64,000 bases of DNA, taken from Williamsia sp. DF01-3. GTDB lineage: Bacteria > Actinomycetota > Actinomycetes > Mycobacteriales > Mycobacteriaceae. The notes beneath the pieces were generated by a model. The model did not search any database. It worked only from the letters and a program-made list of their open reading frames with translations, and was not told where the DNA came from. The stretch spans positions 2,869,733 to 2,933,732 of the forward strand of contig NZ_JALKFS010000005.1 in assembly GCF_023051145.1 (NCBI RefSeq), read 5' to 3'. Positions 27,838 to 37,322 of the stretch are shown here, piece after piece. Both the position numbers and the translations under genes were made by a program. Position 1 is the first letter of the stretch; every line of letters starts with the position of its first letter.

Positions 27838-29231
27838 TCGAGGTAGTCGCGCAGAACCTGCGACCGTGACGGGTGGCGCAGCTTCGACATGGTCTTCGAC
27901 TCGATCTGGCGGATGCGCTCGCGGGTGACCCCGTAGACCTGGCCGATCTCGTCCAGGGTGCGTGGCTGCCCGTCGGTCAGGCCGAATCGCAGGCGGACAA
28001 CACCGGCTTCGCGCTCGGACAGTGTCTCGAGCACCGATTGGAGCTGGTCCTGCAGCAAGGTGAACGACACGGCGTCCACGGCAACGACCGCTTCGGAATC
28101 CTCGATGAAGTCACCGAGCTGGCTGTCGCCTTCGTCGCCGATGGTCTGATCGAGCGAGATGGGCTCGCGCGCGTACTGCTGGATCTCCAGCACCTTCTCG
28201 GGCGTGATGTCCATCTCCTTGGCGAGCTCTTCAGGAGTGGGTTCGCGACCCAGGTCCTGCAGGAGCTCACGTTGGATGCGCCCGAGTTTGTTGATGACCT
28301 CGACCATGTGCACCGGGATGCGGATGGTGCGCGCCTGGTCGGCCATGGCCCGGGTGATGGCCTGACGAATCCACCACGTGGCGTACGTCGAGAACTTGTA
28401 GCCCTTGGTGTAGTCGAACTTCTCCACTGCACGGATGAGACCGAGATTGCCCTCCTGGATCAGGTCCAGGAATGCCATTCCTCGGCCGGTGTAGCGCTTG
28501 GCCAGGGAGACGACGAGACGGAGGTTGGCCTCGAGCAGGTGGTTCTTGGCGCGGCCACCGTCGCGCGAGATCCACGACAGATCGCGACGCTGGGCCACGG
28601 TGAGTTTTTCGCCGGACTCGGTGATCCGCCGCATGCGTTCGGTGGCGAACAGGCCGGCCTCGATGCGCTTGGCGAGTTCGACCTCCTCTTCGGCGTTGAG
28701 GAGCGCAACCTTGCCGATCTGCTTGAGGTACGCGCGGACCGAGTCGGCAGACGCGGTGAGCTCAGCGTCCTTGCGGGCCTGCCGCAATGCCTCGGACTCG
28801 TCTTCGTCCCACACGAAGTCACCGGAGGCCTTGTCGGTCTCGGACGGTTCTTCGACATCTTCGTCGGCCTTCTTGGCCTTGCCCTTACCCGGTGCGACGA
28901 CTCCGGCCTCGACGGTGTCGTCGTCGACCACGACCACAACATCGTCGTCGGTCAGTTCGCCCTCGGGTACGTCGATGTCATCGATCGAGGGATCCGGTTC
29001 GAGACCGTCGCCTTCGATGATGTCGCCATCAGGCGCGCCGTCGACCTTCTTGGTCGCGCGCTTTGCGCCTGCCTTCTTGGCCGGGGCTTTTTTCGCCGGG
29101 GCCTTCTTGGCGGCTGTCTTCTTGGCGGCTGCTTTCTTTGCGGGTGCCTTGCGCGCCCGCGACGCGGTCACCGACTCCGATTCCGACTGCTCGGTATCCG
29201 GTTCGGTTTGGCGGGTTTTCGTGGCTGCCAC
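27834..29231 (-). CDS. sigA: Principal RNA polymerase sigma factor SigA
   Basis: 465 residues from a GTG with AAAGG upstream. The N-terminal ~65 residues are a Lys/Ala-rich tail made of repeated AKKA/PAKKA units, followed by an acidic stretch (to about 150). Then come regions 1.2 to 4: [78 protein letters not shown], and the helix-turn-helix [22 protein letters not shown]. The long N-terminal extension identifies it as the essential housekeeping factor rather than SigB. ppgK lies upstream on the same strand, about 140 bp away. Confidence 0.96.
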   Translation of the reverse strand: MAATKTRQTEPDTEQSESESVTASRARKAPAKKAAAKKTAAKKAPAKKAPAKKAGAKRATKKVDGAPDGDIIEGDGLEPDPSIDDIDVPEGELTDDDVVVVVDDDTVEAGVVAPGKGKAKKADEDVEEPSETDKASGDFVWDEDESEALRQARKDAELTASADSVRAYLKQIGKVALLNAEEEVELAKRIEAGLFATERMRRITESGEKLTVAQRRDLSWISRDGGRAKNHLLEANLRLVVSLAKRYTGRGMAFLDLIQEGNLGLIRAVEKFDYTKGYKFSTYATWWIRQAITRAMADQARTIRIPVHMVEVINKLGRIQRELLQDLGREPTPEELAKEMDITPEKVLEIQQYAREPISLDQTIGDEGDSQLGDFIEDSEAVVAVDAVSFTLLQDQLQSVLETLSEREAGVVRLRFGLTDGQPRTLDEIGQVYGVTRERIRQIESKTMSKLRHPSRSQVLRDYLD

Positions 29232-29361
29232 GTACGACCTTTCGGGCTATCTCCGTGACACCGAAACCGGTGGGTTTCGCCGCGGAGACGGTGTCCCGCC
29301 GAGATGTCACTCGGCGAAGCTGGGGGCTTGGGGGGAACCGGCGTACAGCCAGTCGAATGCC

Positions 29362-29367
29362 ATTGTA
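29362..29367 (-). promoter_or_regulatory. Possible -10 element of the sigA promoter
   Basis: The minus strand has TACAAT (29367-29362) in the gap between ppgK and sigA. No good -35 hexamer is found at 16-18 bases. Transcription would start about 125 bases before the sigA GTG. Confidence 0.35.
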
Positions 29368-29374
29368 ACGGCAC

Positions 29375-30169
29375 CTAGGGGCGCAACCCCGCCTCCACCG
29401 CCATAGCGGCGCCCACAATCCCGGCGGTGTTCTGCAAAGTGGCCGGTACAACGGGTGTCTGGTTGGTCAGATGAGGAATCCATTTGTGCGCCTTTCGGCT
29501 GATCCCGCCGCCCGCGATGAAGACCTCGGGCCAGAACAGTGCCTCGTACGCCGACAGCACGGCGGACACCTCCTCGGCCCACTTGGAGTAGGACAGGTCG
29601 TTGTCTTCCTTCACCTTCGACGACGCCCGGTGCTCGGCCTCTTTGCCACCGACCTCCATGTGGCCGAGTTCGGTGTTCGGGATGAGCGTGCCGCCGAACA
29701 TGATCGCCGAGCCGATCCCGGTACCGAAGGTCAACAGCATCACCACGCCCTTGTAGTCCTTGCCCGCGCCGTACCGGTCTTCGGCCATGCCGGCCGCGTC
29801 GGCGTCGTTGAGCACCGACAGCTGTCGGTCACCCAGTTCGGCACCGAGCAGCTTGTAGACGTCCGTGCCGATCCAGCCCTTGTCGACGTTGGCGGCGGTG
29901 CGTGCGACGCCTCCGGTGATGACGCATGGCAGAGTGACGCCGACGGGGCCCTTCCAATCGAAGTGCCCGACGACTTCGCGGATACCGCCGGCAACGGCCT
30001 CAGGGGTGGCCGGCTGCGGGGTCAGGACCTTGAATCGATCGCCGACCAGCTGTCCGGTGGTCAGATCGACGATCCCGCCCTTGATCCCCGATCCGCCGAC
30101 ATCGACGCCGAACCCCAGCTTGTTCGACTCTGGCAACGACTCGGTGGACACCCCGGGTTCACTGGACAC
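29375..30169 (-). CDS. ppgK: Polyphosphate glucokinase
   Basis: 264 residues of the ROK family. It phosphorylates glucose with polyphosphate or ATP in the cytoplasm. Visible motifs: phosphate-binding GFGVDVGGSGIKGG, the sugar-binding NDADAAGMAE with the catalytic Asp, LTFGTGIGSA, and NTELGHMEVGG. The GTG at 30169 is preceded by GAAGGAG at eight bases, and I reject the upstream frame to 30208. sigA follows on the same strand; suhB is divergent. Confidence 0.92.
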   Translation of the reverse strand: MSSEPGVSTESLPESNKLGFGVDVGGSGIKGGIVDLTTGQLVGDRFKVLTPQPATPEAVAGGIREVVGHFDWKGPVGVTLPCVITGGVARTAANVDKGWIGTDVYKLLGAELGDRQLSVLNDADAAGMAEDRYGAGKDYKGVVMLLTFGTGIGSAIMFGGTLIPNTELGHMEVGGKEAEHRASSKVKEDNDLSYSKWAEEVSAVLSAYEALFWPEVFIAGGGISRKAHKWIPHLTNQTPVVPATLQNTAGIVGAAMAVEAGLRP

Positions 30170-30332
30170 GAGAACGGCTCCTTCGGCTCGACACGGCGGT
30201 GACACCAACCGGCCCGCCGTTGTTCAGGCTAGTCAGCACGCAAGGGTTCTGCGCGACGTCGGGCGGATCTGTTCGCGTTCGGTTCACCGGGTCGCCCCGT
30301 CGATTCGGCCAGGGGTGTGCTCACATGTAGCA

Positions 30333-31193
30333 ATGGCGGAACTCGAGCCGGCCGACCTGACCGCGGTGGCGATCCAGGTTGCCGAACAGGCAGCACAGCA
30401 CGTTCGCACCCGAAGGCCCGAGGTCTTCGGGTCTGGTGTCACGAAAACCGATGCACCGCAATCGGTGTCGACAAAGAGTACTGACACTGATCCGGTCACG
30501 ATCGTCGACACCGAATCCGAGAGCCTGGTCCGCGGGATGCTCGCGTCGCTGCGTCCGGGCGATGCCGTGCTCGGTGAAGAAGAGGGTGGCTCGGTCGAGG
30601 TTCCTTCCGGTGTCCGGTGGGTCATCGACCCCATCGACGGCACGGTCAACTTCCTTTACGGCATTCCCGCGTATTCGGTCTCGGTCGGCGCTCAGGTGAA
30701 CGGGCGCACGGTCGCCGGAGCTGTTGTCGACGTCGTCCGCGGCACCACCTACTCCGCCACTCGTGGGGAGGGCGCGTACTCCGATGATGGCTCGGGTCCG
30801 GTGCGGCTGCGGACGAACCCCATCGACAAGGTCGGGCTCGCACTGGTGGCCACCGGTTTCGGCTACGGATCGGCGCGTCGACGGGTCCAGGGCGAGTTGA
30901 TCTCCGCATTGCTGCCACACATCCGCGACGTCCGCAGGATCGGTTCGGCCGCACTAGATCTCTGCATGGTGGCCAGCGGGGCGGTGGACGCACATTTCGA
31001 ACACGGCCTGAGCCCGTGGGATTGGGCGGCCGGGTCGCTGATCGCTGAAGAGGCGGGCGCCGTGGTGACGATCCCCGACGCCACCTCTCGGAGCGCAGCG
31101 GGCAACGTCACCCTGGCCATGGCTCCGGGTATCGCCGACGAATTGGGCGAGTTGCTGGCGCGGCTGGGTGCCCTGGAGCCGATCCCGGACTAG
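30333..31193 (+). CDS. suhB: Inositol monophosphatase family protein SuhB
   Basis: 286 residues. Mg2+-dependent Li+-sensitive phosphatase family. Metal and catalytic motifs: LGEEEGG, IDPIDGTVNFLYGIP and the C-terminal LSPWDWAAGSLIAEEAGA. It would release inositol from inositol 1-phosphate, which in this group feeds phosphatidylinositol and mycothiol synthesis. The start is the ATG at 30333; upstream in-frame sequence has no coding character. It is divergent from ppgK. Confidence 0.9.
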   Translation: MAELEPADLTAVAIQVAEQAAQHVRTRRPEVFGSGVTKTDAPQSVSTKSTDTDPVTIVDTESESLVRGMLASLRPGDAVLGEEEGGSVEVPSGVRWVIDPIDGTVNFLYGIPAYSVSVGAQVNGRTVAGAVVDVVRGTTYSATRGEGAYSDDGSGPVRLRTNPIDKVGLALVATGFGYGSARRRVQGELISALLPHIRDVRRIGSAALDLCMVASGAVDAHFEHGLSPWDWAAGSLIAEEAGAVVTIPDATSRSAAGNVTLAMAPGIADELGELLARLGALEPIPD

Positions 31194-31227
31194 TCCCGGT
31201 CCACGGCTGCCGGCGAGCGGTCGGTGA

Positions 31228-31907
31228 TCAGCAGGGGGCGTCGTGCACCGCTGCCACCACTGCAGGGTCGGCTCCGGTGTTCGGGTCCTGAGGATTGGCC
31301 ACCCGCAGCGTGTCCAGCACGGCCAGCGCGTCCTGATTCTGTTCACCTCGCCGTAGTGGTTGCCGAGTGCGAGGTCGACGTCGGTTCCTGGGCGCCCGTC
31401 GTTGATCAGCTGCGTGCACGGCGCTGCGATCCACAGTGCCGCCGCGGCGGCCTTGCCGCCTTCGCCGAACCGGATCTGCCCGAAACAATCGAGATTGCGA
31501 TCCGGATAGAGGGGATCGTCTCCGTAGGCATTGTCCGGCGCGGCCTGGAACCCGAGTGCGGTGAGGTCGTCGAGGATGGTCTGGGCCATGCCCTGTTCGT
31601 CCGTCGCGTTGAGGACCCGGATCTGAAAACTGCTCAACGCGGCGGGCGGAACCTGCAGTATCTCGTCGGCGGCGGCCGGGGTACCCACCACGGGTGTGGG
31701 CCCTTCGGGAGCAGCCGACGGGGATTGGGGTTGCGGACAATCGGTCGGGGTCGCCTGCGTGTCGGACGAGGACAGCGCACCGGCCCACACCACCGCAGCG
31801 ATGAGTGCAAGCACCACCGCAGCGATGATGGCCGGGAGGTAGCGACGTCGCCGGAAGGGACGACCGCGATCATCGGTGGGGTAGCCGTAGGTGATCTGGG
31901 AAACCAC
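31228..31907 (-). CDS. cei: Cei-like envelope protein with LytR C-terminal domain (frameshifted in this sequence)
   Basis: A single membrane helix (about residues 23-44, after FRRRRYLP) precedes a Pro/Ser-rich linker and the LytR_C domain (FQIRVLNATDEQGMAQTILDDLTALGF, then CFGQIRFGEGG). The frame breaks after LALGNHYGE; adding one base near 31343-31346 restores EQNQDALAVLDTLRVANPQ to a stop at 31228 and a 226-residue protein. In M. tuberculosis Cei (Rv2700) affects envelope integrity. It sits between suhB and DUF4193 as in mycobacteria. Confidence 0.8.
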
Positions 31908-32326
31908 GGGTTCTCAGGTGCCTTCCGCGCGCAGTTGTGGGGCGAGTCAACTGTAGTCGGTACACACGGTGACCCCGCGCAACTGGACACGCAGCGGATC
32001 TGGACCGCGTCGCGCATGATGCGCGGCACGCGGCTTTTTCTGGGAATGTTCTCGTGCGGCGGTTGTTATTGACTCTGAGCAACGGCTGGGCTAGGCTTCG
32101 GCCGCCTCGGTTGGACAGCCCAAAAAGAGACTATCCACCAACTGTGGCGAAAATCACAGAAATCATGCTCCTGTTCGGCAACGAATACTGATCGATGGCT
32201 CGTTGTCCCAGGGGCATCGTCGCGGAACTTTTGCAGATGGGGAAGTACGCGGCTTGTTGGGACTTTTGGAACCTGCACACATCGGGAACCTGAAAGTCGC
32301 AGGCGCTTCTATTTTAAGGCGGAATG
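31908..32326. other. 419-bp intergenic region between cei and the DUF4193 gene
   Basis: No credible gene. The right half (about 32100-32320) is visibly richer in A and T than the surroundings, with runs such as CAAAAAGAG and GCGAAAATCAC. A good SigA-type promoter lies at 32069-32097 on the plus strand, so the DUF4193 mRNA would have a leader of about 220 bases. I find no recognised riboswitch fold. Confidence 0.6.
32069..32097 (+). promoter_or_regulatory. SigA-type promoter upstream of the DUF4193 gene
   Basis: TTGACT and TAGGCT separated by 17 bases. Transcription would start near 32104, giving a long leader to the ATG at 32327. Confidence 0.55.
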
Positions 32327-32626
32327 ATGGCAACTGATTACGATGCGCCGAGGCGCACTGAATCCGACGAGGTATCCGAGGACTCCCTCGAAGAACTGAA
32401 AGCGCGGCGGAGTGAGGCGCAAGCCGCCTCCGTCGACATCGACGAAGGCGACACCGCCGAGTCGTTCGAACTCCCCGGGGCCGACCTGTCGGGTGAAGAA
32501 CTCTCGGTGCGGGTCATCCCGAAGCAGGCTGACGAGTTCACCTGCACCAGCTGCTTCCTCGTCTACCACCGCAGCCGACTCGCGACCGAGAACGGTAACT
32601 CGCGTATCTGCGTCGACTGCGCTTGA
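32327..32626 (+). CDS. DUF4193 small zinc-ribbon protein
   Basis: 99 residues, acidic. The N terminus MATDYDAPRR...DEVSEDSLEELKARR and the C-terminal paired CTSC and CVDC motifs are the DUF4193 signature (M. tuberculosis Rv2699c type). The four Cys probably bind one zinc. Role unknown. I use the second of two adjacent ATG codons (32327) because relatives start at MATDYD. Confidence 0.88.
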   Translation: MATDYDAPRRTESDEVSEDSLEELKARRSEAQAASVDIDEGDTAESFELPGADLSGEELSVRVIPKQADEFTCTSCFLVYHRSRLATENGNSRICVDCA

Positions 32627-32631
32627 CACAA

Positions 32632-32663
32632 CGCCGTCCGCGACCTCGGTGTGGCGGACGGCG
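32632..32663 (+). terminator. Intrinsic hairpin downstream of the DUF4193 gene
   Basis: CGCCGTCCGC and GCGGACGGCG form a perfect 10-bp stem with a 12-base loop, followed by CTGATTT. It lies between the convergent DUF4193 and DUF3093 genes. Confidence 0.6.
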
Positions 32664-32683
32664 CTGATTTCCGGCGGGTTCGA

Positions 32684-33219
32684 CTACCCCGGGTCCGAGG
32701 CTTCGGTGGCCGCGTCTGGTAATCCCAGGGCGGCCACCAGCTTTCGGGGTGCCGCGTACTGACGAGCCAGTAGGGCGTGGGGTCGTCGGGGTCGTCGAGA
32801 ACCAGCAAGACCATCGTCTTCACCCAGAACTTGTGAACCAGGAATGCGGCCGGATCGAGCTGCCGGCCCAGTGCGGCACTTTTCGCAGCGGCCGGGATCA
32901 CGGCGGCCCGGTCGATCACCCCGATCGGCAGATGGGCATTGTGGGCCCACAATTCACCGTCGGCCACCCGTACGCGCGTGCGGCCCATCGACCACAGACC
33001 CCAGAAGACCAGCGGGGTGAGGACCACGTACGCGATCCAGCTCAGCGAGCCCTGGTGCAAGGCCAGTTGCACCTCGTACCCGAGCAAACCGATCAACGCG
33101 ACGCCCAACAGCCACCACCAGGCAGGGACGCGCAGCCGCTCGTCATGGGCCCCCTCGAATGGGGTCGGGCGGGTGCCGGCAGCGTCACCGGCAGGGTCGG
33201 GTGATGGAAGAGGTGGCAC
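32684..33219 (-). CDS. DUF3093 membrane protein (frameshifted in this sequence)
   Basis: Two hydrophobic helices (VPAWWWLLGVALIGLLGYEV and IAYVVLTPLVFWGLWSMG) follow a Pro-rich N terminus; the C-terminal part (RVADGELWAHNAHLPIGVID, PTPYWLVSTRHP) is DUF3093. The frame is lost after TRHP; adding one base in the C4 run (minus strand, 32746-32749) restores RKLVAALGLPDAA to a stop at 32684, giving 178 residues. The GTG start at 33219 is 22 bp from the divergent dut start, so the promoters must overlap the coding ends. Function unknown. Confidence 0.78.
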
Positions 33220-33241
33220 GTCCCCAGCGTAGTCTTCCGGT

Positions 33242-33745
33242 GTGGCAACCAACGCTGGCAGCACCCCCGCCGATGCACCGTTCGTCGCCGTCAGGCGTCT
33301 CGACACGGGCATCGATCTACCCACGCGGGCCCATCCGGGTGATGCCGGTGTGGACCTGTCGAGCACGATCGACGTGGTGCTCGAACCCGGTCATCGGGCC
33401 TTGGTGCCGACCGGCATCTCGATAGCGTTGCCGATGGGCACGGTCGGACTGATCCACCCCCGCTCGGGCCTGGCCGCCCGAGCAGGACTGTCGATCGTCA
33501 ACACACCGGGAACTGTCGACTCGGGATATCGCGGCGAGATCAAGGTGTGCCTGATCAATCTGGATCCGCACGATGCGATCACGATCGCCAGGGGCGACCG
33601 GATCGCGCAACTGCTGGTCCAGAAGGTCGAGTTGCTCGACTTCGTCGAGGTCGACGAACTGGACGAGACGAGCCGGGGCGCAGGCGGATACGGATCGAGT
33701 GGGGGCCACGCGATGTTGGGGGCCTCGCAGCCGAAGGGAGTCTGA
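33242..33745 (+). CDS. dut: dUTP diphosphatase (trimeric dUTPase)
   Basis: 167 residues. Hydrolyses dUTP to dUMP and pyrophosphate, keeping uracil out of DNA and supplying thymidylate synthesis. All five motifs are present: [49 protein letters not shown] and the C-terminal [12 protein letters not shown] that closes over the active site. GTG start. The DUF3710 gene follows after three bases, so they are cotranscribed. Confidence 0.95.
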   Translation: MATNAGSTPADAPFVAVRRLDTGIDLPTRAHPGDAGVDLSSTIDVVLEPGHRALVPTGISIALPMGTVGLIHPRSGLAARAGLSIVNTPGTVDSGYRGEIKVCLINLDPHDAITIARGDRIAQLLVQKVELLDFVEVDELDETSRGAGGYGSSGGHAMLGASQPKGV

Positions 33746-33748
33746 ACC

Positions 33749-34584
33749 ATGGCACGGGACAAGGGAATCGGGCGTGGCCGCCGCGCCCGCGGTGCGGCAT
33801 CTGAGCCCGAAGTCGAACCGAAGGTCATCGGTAGCGGTGAAGGCCCTTACGACATCGGCGATCTGGCCGCAGATGCCGGCTTCGAGAACTCGCATCTCGA
33901 TCTGGGCTCGGTACTCGTGCCCGTGGTCGAGGGCGGTCAGGTCACCGTGGAGATGACCGCCGACCACCAGCCCCAGGCCGTGTATCTGGTGACGCCCCAC
34001 GGGCGGATCACCGTGGCAGCCTTCGCCGCGCCCAAATCGAGCGGGCAGTGGCGTGAGGTCGTCGGCGAGCTGACCGAGTCCCTGCGTGCCGAAGGAGCAG
34101 AGACCAGCATCGAGACCGGCTTCTGGGGACGTGAGGTGGTCGCCACCGTGCCCGGCGGCATTCATCGTTTCATCGGCGTCGACGGTCCGCGCTGGATGAT
34201 CCGCTGTGTTGCCAGTGCGCCGACCGCCAGTGCGGAAAACCTGTCGAAGGTGGCCCGGGCTGTGGTCAGCGAAACGGTCGTCCGCCGCGGCGACGAACCA
34301 CATCCACCCCGAACCCCCTGGCGATCGTGCTGCCACCAGTGCTGGCCGAGCAGGTTGCGGCCGCACAGCAGCAGATGGCGACCGGTCAGCAGAATGTTCC
34401 GGGTGCGGTACCCGACACGGGGGCCCAGGCCCAGTCTGCGCAGGCGAACGTGATGGTGCAGGGCGGTGCCGAAGCCGTTGCCGCCGAATCGGAGCCGCCT
34501 GCCCCGGCCGAACCGGAGGTCGAACCGGGTCCGGTGTCTCGCGGTTCGGCCATGCAGCAGCTCCGCAATCAGCCCAAGCGCTAG
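33749..34584 (+). CDS. DUF3710 domain-containing protein (frameshifted in this sequence)
   Basis: GGGAG lies nine bases before the ATG. The DUF3710 core is clear: GPYDIGDL, HLDLGSVLVPVVEG, VYLVTPHGRITVAAFAAPKSSGQWRE, VPGGIHRFIGVDGPRWMIR. The frame is lost after DEPHPPRTP; adding one base in the C5 run at 34314-34318 restores LAIVLPPVLAEQVAAAQQQ to the stop at 34584 and a 278-residue protein with an Ala/Glu/Pro-rich tail. Function unknown; it is always near dut in this order. The stop overlaps that of the convergent hydrolase gene. Confidence 0.82.
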
Positions 34585-35309
34585 CCGGGCTCGGCCGTGA
34601 GGTCGCGCCAGCCGCGGATCGCGAGGCGGCCCAGAAGCGCCGGGTCCGCACCCCATCGGGCCATCGAGATCTCGGTCGACACCGACCTGTCGGCGGCATC
34701 GTGCCACGCCTTCGCAACGACTGCCGGGTGCACCGGGTCGTCGGACACCGCAACGACCGACAGTGGAACCTGCAGTCGCGCAATCATTTCCGCGGTCGGG
34801 GCAACATAGTTGGCGGCCTCGTCCAGCTGTGACACCAGGTGCGGACCGGCGGCCCGCCAGGATCTGTTCAATTCGGCGGAGAGCCAGGCCGGACTGCCGG
34901 CGGACATCTGTCTGATCGTCTCCTCCAACCCGTGGGTGCGGATCAACGCTGCGGTCCAGGCTGCGCTGTGCGCAGCAGGCGCCGTGCGCGGAGAACCGAG
35001 CCACGGGGGCAGGGCCGCGAGCACCCCGGCGCACCCGGCCGGATGCGACAACGCCCACTGCACCGCAACGCACGCACCGATGGAGATCCCCGCCGCAATC
35101 ACCTGGGTGTGGTCTGCGGCGGCACGATCCAGAGCGCGCTCGTAGCCCCGGACCAGCCCGTTCTCGTCCGGATCCACCGCGACGACCGGCAGTCCCGTGG
35201 ACCCGAATGCGCGGCTGGCGTAGTCGGCATCCGACCCCGTCCCGGGCAGCGCCACGACCACTGGATCGGCACTTGTAGGGGACGTTCGCGACCCCTCTGA
35301 ACTGCGCAT
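34581..35309 (-). CDS. Alpha/beta-hydrolase-fold protein, unknown substrate
   Basis: 242 residues from the ATG at 35309. The fold is suggested by PVVVALPGTGSDADYASRAF (oxyanion turn) and by GISIGACVAVQWALSHPAG, a G-x-S-x-G elbow with Ser as nucleophile. VVAVSDDPVHPAVVAKAWHD probably carries the acid and a His. M. tuberculosis Rv2695 occupies the same place. Substrate unknown. It is divergent from the OB-fold gene and its stop overlaps the DUF3710 stop by four bases. Confidence 0.7.
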   Translation of the reverse strand: MRSSEGSRTSPTSADPVVVALPGTGSDADYASRAFGSTGLPVVAVDPDENGLVRGYERALDRAAADHTQVIAAGISIGACVAVQWALSHPAGCAGVLAALPPWLGSPRTAPAAHSAAWTAALIRTHGLEETIRQMSAGSPAWLSAELNRSWRAAGPHLVSQLDEAANYVAPTAEMIARLQVPLSVVAVSDDPVHPAVVAKAWHDAADRSVSTEISMARWGADPALLGRLAIRGWRDLTAEPG

Positions 35310-35419
35310 CTGTTGATCTTCCCGTGGAGGGTGGAAGTCGGGTGTGCGGGGGTCTACTCTGGCGGAGGCACAGCCCCGTGCCCACCAGCCCGATTGTCCC
35401 CGAAGGGTGCATAAGCGCA

Positions 35420-35791
35420 ATGACCGCAGGCGGATATCTCAAACGCCTCACCCGCAGGCTCACCGAAGACATCGATCAACTCGATGCCGAGGACATCTCG
35501 CAGCAGTCGCAACAAGCAGGTGCACAGCGTGCCTGCGATTGTTCGGCAGGCGACGAGGTGACCATGCAAGGTGAGCTTCGCTCCGTCCAGACCTGCTCGA
35601 AGGCCATGAAGACCGGGATCGTCGCCGAGTTCTTCGACGGAACCGACGTGGTGACCCTCAAGTTCATCGGCCGCAATCGCATCCCCGGCATCGAACCCGG
35701 ACGGACGTTGACCGTGCGCGGCCGAATCGGTGAGCACGACGGCAACAAGGTGATGTTCAACCCCTACTACGAGTTGCTCGGTGAGAGCTGA
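35420..35791 (+). CDS. OB-fold nucleic-acid-binding protein
   Basis: 123 residues. An N-terminal helical segment is followed by an OB-fold with GDEVTMQGELRSVQTCSK, VAEFFDGTDVVTLKFIGRNRIPGIEPG and GRIGEHDGNKVMFNPYYEL, the pattern of actinobacterial proteins related to RecG/tRNA-synthetase anticodon-type OB domains (Rv2694c type). Function is not established. The next gene starts inside its end (overlap 11 bases). Confidence 0.82.
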   Translation: MTAGGYLKRLTRRLTEDIDQLDAEDISQQSQQAGAQRACDCSAGDEVTMQGELRSVQTCSKAMKTGIVAEFFDGTDVVTLKFIGRNRIPGIEPGRTLTVRGRIGEHDGNKVMFNPYYELLGES

Positions 35792-36611
35792 CGGCAGCGC
35801 TCATCGGCCGCAGCCAGATGGCGATGAGCGGGTGTCGCCCAACGACATCCCGGGTGACGCCGACAAGGCCGACGCTCCCACGTTGACGCTGCTGGAGCAG
35901 ATGGGCGGCGTATCGGGGCTGATCTACTCGTCGGTGCCGATCCTCGTGTTCGTCCCGGCCAACTCGCTGTGGAATCTGACGGTGGCCATTTACGCCGCCC
36001 TGGCCACCGCGCTGGTCATCTTCCTGGTCCGGCTGGTGCGGCGTGAACCCATTCAGCCGGCGATCTCAGGTGTGATCGGCGTGGCGGTGTGCGCGTTCAT
36101 CGCCCACCGCACAGGCAATGCGAAAGGGTTCTTCCTCTTCGGCATCTGGACGACACTGCTCTACGCCGGCGTCTTCGTGGTCTCCATCATCGTCCGGTGG
36201 CCCCTGGTCGGCGTGATCTGGAACACGTTGAACGGCAACGGAACCGACTGGCGTCGTCATCGGCGCACGTTGATCGCCTACGACATCGCGACCGCCATCT
36301 GGGCAGCCCTCTTCGGCGTGCGCTACCTGGTGCAGTCATTCCTCTACGACCACGACGAAACCGGCGCTCTCGCGATCGCACGGATCGGGATGGGGTGGCC
36401 GCTGACAGCAGCCGCAGTTGTTGCCACGTTCTTCCTGGTCCGGTGGGCACACAAAGAAGAGGCCGTGGATCAGGACGCCGTCGCAGCCGAACCGGGCCCG
36501 GACGAAGGCACTTCCCGTGGCACCGGCACGCGCGTGATCGACGGTGTGTCCGAAAACAACACCCCGGAGCAGCCGGACGGGATCAGCGGGCAGGCCCCGC
36601 CGGCTCGATGA
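35781..36611 (+). CDS. DUF3159 family membrane protein
   Basis: 276 residues. About five membrane helices (PILVFVPANSLWNLTVAIYAAL, AISGVIGVAVCAFIA, FFLFGIWTTLLYAGVFVVSII and two later) with the conserved GLIYSSVPILVF, NGTDWRRHRR and FGVRYLVQSFLY segments place it in DUF3159. Start is the GTG at 35781, inside the OB-fold gene. Function unknown. Its last ~28 bases overlap the end of the convergent ceoC gene. Confidence 0.85.
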   Translation: MRADGSAHRPQPDGDERVSPNDIPGDADKADAPTLTLLEQMGGVSGLIYSSVPILVFVPANSLWNLTVAIYAALATALVIFLVRLVRREPIQPAISGVIGVAVCAFIAHRTGNAKGFFLFGIWTTLLYAGVFVVSIIVRWPLVGVIWNTLNGNGTDWRRHRRTLIAYDIATAIWAALFGVRYLVQSFLYDHDETGALAIARIGMGWPLTAAAVVATFFLVRWAHKEEAVDQDAVAAEPGPDEGTSRGTGTRVIDGVSENNTPEQPDGISGQAPPAR

Positions 36612-37257
36612 TCGCTGCGCGCAACTGACCTTCGGCCTCGGCGGGCACGATGAAGATCAGCTCGTCGCCGCCTTCCACGGCGTCGTCGGCGAGCGGCACG
36701 ATCACGCGTCCGCCCCGCAGGATCGTGACCAGAGCGGCGTCGCGGGGGAGTCGCAGCTTCTTCACGGGCTTGCCCGCCAGGGGTGTGTTGTCGGGAAGCG
36801 TCATCTCGACGAGATTGGCCTGCCCTTGGCGGAAGGTCATGAGCCGGACCAGATCACCCACCGATACGGCTTCCTCGACCAGTGAGGCGAGCATCCGCGG
36901 TGTGGAGACGGCCACATCCACGCCCCAGTCCTCGTCGAACAACCACTCGTTGCGGGGATCGTTGACCCGGGCAACCACACGGTGGACCGCGAACTCGGTT
37001 TTCGCGAGCAGGCTGACCACCAGGTTGGCCTTGTCATCTCCGGTGGCTGCGATCACCACATCGAACCGCTGCAGCTGAACCCGCTCGAGGTTGTCCAACT
37101 CACACGCATCGCCGCCGACCCACTGTGCCCCCGGTACCGATTCCTCGTCGATGTGCTCAGGATTGCGCTCGAGCAACGTGACGTCGTGGGCGTTGGCGAT
37201 CAGCTCCCGTGCGATGGAACGGCCTACCGCGCCCGCTCCGGCGATCGCGACCTTCAT
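36583..37257 (-). CDS. ceoC: TrkA-type potassium uptake regulatory protein (CeoC)
   Basis: 224 residues. RCK-N Rossmann domain with MKVAIAGAGAVGRSIARELI (dinucleotide site) and VVIAATGDDKANLVVSLLA, then an RCK-C (TrkA-C) domain with DNTPLAGKPVKKLRLPRDAALVTILRGGRVIVP. It would bind NAD(H) or ATP and gate a K+ transporter on the cytoplasmic face. The second TrkA gene lies 65 bp upstream on the same strand. No TrkH/TrkG channel gene is in the window. Confidence 0.88.
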   Translation of the reverse strand: MKVAIAGAGAVGRSIARELIANAHDVTLLERNPEHIDEESVPGAQWVGGDACELDNLERVQLQRFDVVIAATGDDKANLVVSLLAKTEFAVHRVVARVNDPRNEWLFDEDWGVDVAVSTPRMLASLVEEAVSVGDLVRLMTFRQGQANLVEMTLPDNTPLAGKPVKKLRLPRDAALVTILRGGRVIVPLADDAVEGGDELIFIVPAEAEGQLRAAIIEPAGPAR

Positions 37258-37322
37258 GATTTCTCCTACGGGCTGTGGTCGAAAGACCTCGTTCGTGACT
37301 GGGTGGGTGATGCGGGCAGAAC

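Noticed and set aside
27873-29258. A 461-codon open frame antisense to sigA
   Set aside because: It is a shadow of a strongly conserved gene; the composition mirrors the sigA codons.
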